64,000 nucleotides of DNA from Cohnella lubricantis (GTDB taxonomy: Bacteria > Bacillota > Bacilli > Paenibacillales > Paenibacillaceae). Below, piece by piece: positions 59,974 to 64,000 of the stretch. How positions within the stretch are numbered: position 1 is the stretch's first letter; every line of letters starts with the position of its first letter. The stretch is taken from positions 1 to 64,000 of the forward strand of contig NZ_JACJVN010000027.1 of NCBI RefSeq assembly GCF_014212015.1, in the 5' to 3' direction. The notes beneath the pieces are model-generated. The model did not search any database. It saw only the letters and a program-made list of their open reading frames with translations, and was not told where the DNA came from. A program made the position numbers and the translations under genes.

Positions 59974-60673
59974 GCGGATTGCCGCGGCCGCTCGCCGACT
60001 GCAACGGGATTCGGCGGGATCGGCGACACTGGATGCCTCGCTCACATTCCCTATTATTCTGTTAATGACATTTCTACTGCTGTTCTTTGCGATTTATATG
60101 GCTCAAGGCGCGATCCGGTACTACAGCGCATCGATAGCGGGAGAGAGAGCGGCCTTCAGTTGGAATAACTCGGCGAAGGACCTGCGTACAGGCGCTTATC
60201 CGGAAGGCAGCTTCGACGGTCTGTATTGGCGGCTACTGGATGACGGCATGCTCGCCGGATTGTTCGGGATGAGCTCGAGTGAAGAAGAAGGCGTCGGCGT
60301 TGGCTTCGGCGATTCCGGCGCCGGAGCGGAAGAGACGGAGGGCGACTCACTTACGAGAACGAAGCTGCAAGCTGCGGCCGATATGCTGAGCTCTTCGTTG
60401 GATGGACGGATGAATTATACGAATAAGCTACTGGAACGCCGAATCGAGATGGAAGCTTACAGTTCCATGGCGCCGGAGCCGCTTCGAAGCTTCCTGCGGG
60501 ATTCGCAGCCGTCGGCCCAGCCGTCCGCCGTCGTCGTCGAGCCGACGGAATTCATTCGATCCTTCGACCTTGTACGGTATTACACGGCCAAGATGAAGGG
60601 AGCCAAGGAAGGCGAAGCATCACTCATCTCGAAAGCCAAATCCGTGCTGCTTAAGCGGCAGCAGGCGGGCTAA
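59960..60673 (+). CDS. TadE-like pseudopilin
   Basis: This 237-residue protein has a TadE-type N-terminus (DSAGSATLDASLTFPIILLM with a hydrophobic helix at about 30-50), then a soluble C-terminal region of about 180 residues, in part acidic and low-complexity. ATG 59960 overlaps the pilin gene by 14 bp; its ribosome site is weak. Pseudopilins of this class are minor pilus components. The C-terminal part has no recognised family. Confidence 0.8.
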   Translation: MYSLKRIAAAARRLQRDSAGSATLDASLTFPIILLMTFLLLFFAIYMAQGAIRYYSASIAGERAAFSWNNSAKDLRTGAYPEGSFDGLYWRLLDDGMLAGLFGMSSSEEEGVGVGFGDSGAGAEETEGDSLTRTKLQAAADMLSSSLDGRMNYTNKLLERRIEMEAYSSMAPEPLRSFLRDSQPSAQPSAVVVEPTEFIRSFDLVRYYTAKMKGAKEGEASLISKAKSVLLKRQQAG

Positions 60674-60704
60674 TCGCAGCCGAGGCAAGAAAGGAGGAAG
60701 GCAG

Positions 60705-62987
60705 ATGGCGGGGAAGAGAAGAACGGGGACGTCGGGCTCCGTATCGATCTACTTCATTGCGACGACGGCGGCGTTCGTTCTGCTGACTGGCTTGCTGATC
60801 GACTTCTCGAGGATTGCGGCCTTCCGCAAGCAGGCGGAATTGGCAGTCAAAGCCGGCTCCCGTTCCGTGTTGTCTGCTTTCGAGCCTTCCTTGTATGCGA
60901 GCTATGGCCTATTCGCACGAGGCGGCAATCCTGCAGACGAGCTGTTCCGCGAGACGCTGGAGGGGAATATCGAGCCTTCGGACGAAGGCGCTTGGCCGCT
61001 TCTCGATGTCCAGTGGAGCGAGAATTCAGGCGTGATCGAGAGCCGCCCGCTGGCAACGCACGATGTCTTCAAACGGGAAGTGCTGGAGGAGATGAAGTAC
61101 AAAGCGCCGATCGATCTGACAATCGAGCTCGCGGCCCGATTTAGGGGCGTTGCCCCTGCGCTTAAGGAGGCGAAAGCCTCCGTCGATGTGCTGGAGCGAA
61201 TGAGGGCGGCTTATGACAAGCGGGAAGCTTCATTGGATAAGGCGTTGGATCGGCAGTCGGAGGCTGGCCTGCGGCAGGCTAAAGCGATTGCAGAGCTGGC
61301 GCAGAGCTCGACTGGCACGATGTCGGGAGCCAAAGGGGCGGGAAGCGCGAGCGGGATCGCGGACGTTGCGCTGATGTACGACGATTACGTGCAGAAGCGG
61401 GAAGCTGATAAGCGAAGGGCGGATGCGTATCGGCAAGCGTTCGACGCTTGGCAGCAGAGGAAGCTAGCAGCGGAACAGAGCGGAGAACAGTTCGAGGAAG
61501 AGCCTCCTACGGGCGGCGAACCGCTATATGCGGAGCAGACAGCCGCATATGAGCAGTCGGTTGTGCGGATCGCGAATACGCTGCAAGAGCAAGCGAGCCA
61601 AGCGCAATCCATCGCGAATGAGGAGCTGGCGAAGGCTATTCAAGCCCTGGCGGAAGCGCAAGAGGCCAACGAGGAGATACTTCGAATCGCTGAAGAAGCC
61701 GAGAACATGAACGTCGACGCCGGGGGCTTCGACGACGGGGTTGATGCCGACGCTTCGATTGGTGAAGATCAGTCCCGATCGATTCAGGAGATACGGCAGT
61801 CGGTGAAGGAGCTGGCGCTCGATGAATCTTTCTTTGACCAGTATGAAGAGGAGCTGAACAGCCAGCGGAGCGAAGGGGACGAGAAGACGTCGGCCGCATC
61901 CCGGTTGGCCGCGATGTTCCGCGCGGTTCCCGGTTCCGCTGGACAGGGGGGCGCGCTGAGGAGCGCCGCGGGGCAGCTTCAGTCTTCGGAAGAGGAATAC
62001 CGAGACCGTTATGGCAGCGTTGCCGGATCGGTGCTCCAAGCGAGGAAGGATTCATTCGAGACGCATCGTTCAGGGGATGAACAGCGCAAGCAGCTGGAGA
62101 ACGAGGCGGAGAAGAAGTGGGATGACGCAGTGTCTTGGCTTGGGGCTTTGAAGAGCAATTCGAGCTCGGAGGACGAAGAGGCGAAGCAGGCTTATGAGCG
62201 GCTCCATAAACTTGCACTTGACAATATGAAGTGGAACGAAGCGGAAGAGGAAGCATTGGAGTCTAGCGGCGAAGCGGCGGCTCCCGACAAAGGAAGAGAC
62301 GAAGCGCTGGCCGATTCCGACGGCTTGCTGGATGCCCTCGGCGAGGCGGCAGCTGGCAGCAGAGATTCGCTCTACGCCGCTGAATACGCGGCTGAGCGGT
62401 TCACCTATGCCGACCCTTCTGCCGTACGCTCTCTGCTGAGAGGAGAGGGAGAGATCCCTGCAGCGAATCAGCAATTGGAATATGTGCTATACGGAATCGG
62501 CAACGCCTCGGGCAATATTGCCGCCGCATATGGCGAGATCTTCGCTGTTCGGCTCGCGATTCGTACGATGGAAGGGCTGATCGAGTGCAGAGCCTATGGA
62601 CACCCCCTTGTCATTCTGGCAGCTGCGCTTGTCTATGCGATTGAGCATGCGATAGCGGATATGAACCAACTGGTGAACGAAGGGAAAATCGAATTATCTA
62701 AGTACGCGAAGGTAGACACCTATTATCTCGATTACTTGCGTATCTTCCTTCTTCTGCACGGCGATTCGGCGAGCGGGACAGCTCGAAGCATTGCCGTTAT
62801 AGAGGCGGCGACGGGAATTGATCTCACGCGCGCCTATACGTATGTCAGCGGCGAAGCGACGGCGTCTCTTAAGCTTTGGTTCTTCCCCGGATTAACCAGG
62901 CTCCTTGGACGAACCGGCAACTGGGGGGGTGTCGTCAAGGACGGTCGATATGAAGCAGTTTACCAAGCGGATGATTCGTATCTGTGA
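60705..62987 (+). CDS. Large TadG-like protein (DUF5702-like)
   Basis: This 760-residue protein has a TadE/TadG-type N-terminal helix (SGSVSIYFIATTAAFVLLTG) followed by RKQAELAVKAGSRSVLSAFE, the usual segment of Tad-linked proteins. The long central part (about 150-560) is Ala/Glu/Gln-rich and probably coiled coil. The C-terminal 200 residues are more globular, with two hydrophobic stretches. The whole resembles DUF5702 proteins known in Gram-positive Tad loci. AGGAGG precedes ATG 60705. It may stabilise or anchor the pilus on the cell wall; its role is unproven. Confidence 0.85.
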   Translation: MAGKRRTGTSGSVSIYFIATTAAFVLLTGLLIDFSRIAAFRKQAELAVKAGSRSVLSAFEPSLYASYGLFARGGNPADELFRETLEGNIEPSDEGAWPLLDVQWSENSGVIESRPLATHDVFKREVLEEMKYKAPIDLTIELAARFRGVAPALKEAKASVDVLERMRAAYDKREASLDKALDRQSEAGLRQAKAIAELAQSSTGTMSGAKGAGSASGIADVALMYDDYVQKREADKRRADAYRQAFDAWQQRKLAAEQSGEQFEEEPPTGGEPLYAEQTAAYEQSVVRIANTLQEQASQAQSIANEELAKAIQALAEAQEANEEILRIAEEAENMNVDAGGFDDGVDADASIGEDQSRSIQEIRQSVKELALDESFFDQYEEELNSQRSEGDEKTSAASRLAAMFRAVPGSAGQGGALRSAAGQLQSSEEEYRDRYGSVAGSVLQARKDSFETHRSGDEQRKQLENEAEKKWDDAVSWLGALKSNSSSEDEEAKQAYERLHKLALDNMKWNEAEEEALESSGEAAAPDKGRDEALADSDGLLDALGEAAAGSRDSLYAAEYAAERFTYADPSAVRSLLRGEGEIPAANQQLEYVLYGIGNASGNIAAAYGEIFAVRLAIRTMEGLIECRAYGHPLVILAAALVYAIEHAIADMNQLVNEGKIELSKYAKVDTYYLDYLRIFLLLHGDSASGTARSIAVIEAATGIDLTRAYTYVSGEATASLKLWFFPGLTRLLGRTGNWGGVVKDGRYEAVYQADDSYL

Positions 62988-63885
62988 AGGCAGAGAGGGA
63001 TCGATGTCGCTGGAAGCGGCTCTGGTCATGCCAATCTTCCTGCTGGCGATTCTGTTCCTCATCTTCCAAATCCAAGTGTCGGTCGCTTCCATGGCGCTTC
63101 ATGGCGCTCTAACGCAGACGGTACGCCAAGCGGCGTCGCAATGGTACCCGGTATCTCTGGGGCTTGAATCCGTTAGCGGCTCCAAGGTCTATGAGACAAC
63201 CAAGCAATGGGATGACAAGGTGGCTGATGTCGGACAGGCGCTCTCGAATTACGATTCTCTCCTTCCTTCGCCTATTGGGGATTGGGCTAAGGAAGCGGCG
63301 GACGGCACCTGGTCGCTTGAGCAGACGGCTGCCCGGGAGATCTTCGCTCAATATCTGCATCGGTACATAGATGAGCGCGTGCTGAGTGAAGCGGGCATCT
63401 CCGTCATTTCCGTGACGCTTCCGGAGGAGAACGACAGAAGCCGAGCTTTCCTGACGGTTAAGGCGGAGTATCGCTTACCGATGCGAATGCCATTCGCAGG
63501 CACGCGGTTGGTACTGGAGGAATCGGCGAGAGAAAGAGTGTGGATCAGCGGCTTGCCATCCGAATCGAAGCTGGATGAAGGAGAAGTTGATGGAGGAGTT
63601 CTGTCCTTCGTCTCGATCTCCCCGAACCCGGCCATGAGAGGACGCAAAGTAACGCTTACGCTGAAGGCGAAGCCGGGGGAAGCTGTCGATCTGTCGGTCG
63701 TGTACAAGAGCGGGCGCAGCCAGGCGAAGCATCTGGGATCAGCCGTTGCGGATAGCGCCGGGCTAGTCAGCTGGACTTGGCATGTGTCCGGCAACACGAC
63801 GCCCGGAACATGGGATTGGGAAGCGAGAGCGGCAAGCGGCGCAGAGTTGAAGCAGACGTTCGAGGTGGCGGCTCCGGGGAAATGA
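62950..63885 (+). CDS. TadE-like protein (second)
   Basis: This 311-residue protein has a TadE-type start (EGSMSLEAALVMPIFLLAIL, helix at about 20-42) and a large C-terminal region. The last 90 residues look like an immunoglobulin-like domain (VTLTLKAKPGEAVDLSVVYK, then GLVSWTWHVSGNTTPGTWDW). ATG 62950 overlaps the previous gene by 38 bp and has AAGGA about 8 bp upstream. The adhesive-looking C-terminus suggests a tip or surface role. Confidence 0.82.
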   Translation: MKQFTKRMIRICEGREGSMSLEAALVMPIFLLAILFLIFQIQVSVASMALHGALTQTVRQAASQWYPVSLGLESVSGSKVYETTKQWDDKVADVGQALSNYDSLLPSPIGDWAKEAADGTWSLEQTAAREIFAQYLHRYIDERVLSEAGISVISVTLPEENDRSRAFLTVKAEYRLPMRMPFAGTRLVLEESARERVWISGLPSESKLDEGEVDGGVLSFVSISPNPAMRGRKVTLTLKAKPGEAVDLSVVYKSGRSQAKHLGSAVADSAGLVSWTWHVSGNTTPGTWDWEARAASGAELKQTFEVAAPGK

Positions 63886-63944
63886 AGCGCAATTATGCCG
63901 CTGGTCTTGCAATGACGACTGCTCGAATGAGAGGGGGAGCCGCT

Positions 63945-64000
63945 TTGAATGAGACGGTATGGGCCGCTGTCGCACTATTGCTCGGCATCGCGTTGTGGAC
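63945..64000 (+). CDS. Start of a probable prepilin peptidase (partial)
   Basis: AGAGGGGGAG precedes TTG 63945, and the frame reads MNETVWAAVALLLGIALW before the window ends. A hydrophobic first helix followed by LW(T)D is how CpaA/TadV-type A24 prepilin peptidases begin. The catalytic aspartates would lie outside the window, so the call rests on context and the first 18 codons. Confidence 0.5.
   Translation, partial: MNETVWAAVALLLGIALW

Overview
The window looks like chromosomal DNA of a GC-rich, spore-forming Bacillota bacterium, most likely a member of the Paenibacillaceae (Paenibacillus or Cohnella type). The support is a run matching the Bacillus subtilis ydcC-alr-ndoAI-ndoA ... tex-cmpA-sprT order, AGGAGG-like ribosome sites with frequent TTG and GTG starts, a spore-cortex gene (cmpA), and YesM/YesN plus LplB/LplC/LipO-type sugar uptake genes. 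No rRNA, insertion sequence, prophage or CRISPR array was seen. The assignment rests on reading protein motifs by eye; no database search was run.

Layout. 1-3.6 kb: a six-copy tandem repeat, a frameshifted GNAT acetyltransferase, a RidA-family gene, and an ABC-F ATPase whose 3' end lies in a 14-bp minisatellite. 3.6-6.4 kb: a Fur-box-controlled ferredoxin-NADP reductase, a PadR/DUF2812 pair behind a nested palindrome, and a DCC-family protein. 6.4-11.8 kb: a five-gene minus-strand set (response regulator, histidine kinase, ABC ATPase, two ABC-2 permeases) with the gene content of the B. subtilis linearmycin-resistance system Lnr. 11.8-22.5 kb: an AI-2E family transporter and a small membrane protein, then the lipoprotein/alr/ndoAI/ndoA block, a TetR-linked YhgE-like permease in the place B. 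subtilis has its rsb-sigB genes, then tex, cmpA (48 codons) and sprT. 22.5-24.3 kb: two tRNA clusters (Asn, Ser; Glu, Lys, Leu) flanking corA. 24.4-36.1 kb: a sugar locus with a GH35-like enzyme, a YesM/YesN two-component system, an ABC importer without its own ATPase, and a GH42 beta-galactosidase. 36.1-38.8 kb: a metQ-metN-metP importer. 38.9-42.7 kb: a globin-coupled chemoreceptor and a secreted zinc metalloprotease. 42.8-46.9 kb: a formylglycine-generating enzyme divergent from two short chromate-transporter-family proteins and a Cys-type sulfatase. 47-55.4 kb: small and unknown genes, an AraC/oxidoreductase/isomerase sugar-catabolic set, NfeD/SPFH membrane genes, a 39-bp repeat and a secreted beta-propeller. 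55.5-64 kb: a Tad-like pilus operon (TadZ, TadA, TadB, TadC, Flp-like pilin, pseudopilin-like proteins, a large DUF5702-like protein) that runs off the end in a probable prepilin peptidase.

The observations judged most worth following are the FGE/CHR-transporter/sulfatase cluster with two perfect palindromes in its divergent promoter, the short promoter-terminator unit directly ahead of the Tad operon, the Lnr-like operon with an internal terminator, and several small genes (cmpA, a 58-residue acidic protein, a 31-codon ORF after the AraC regulator).
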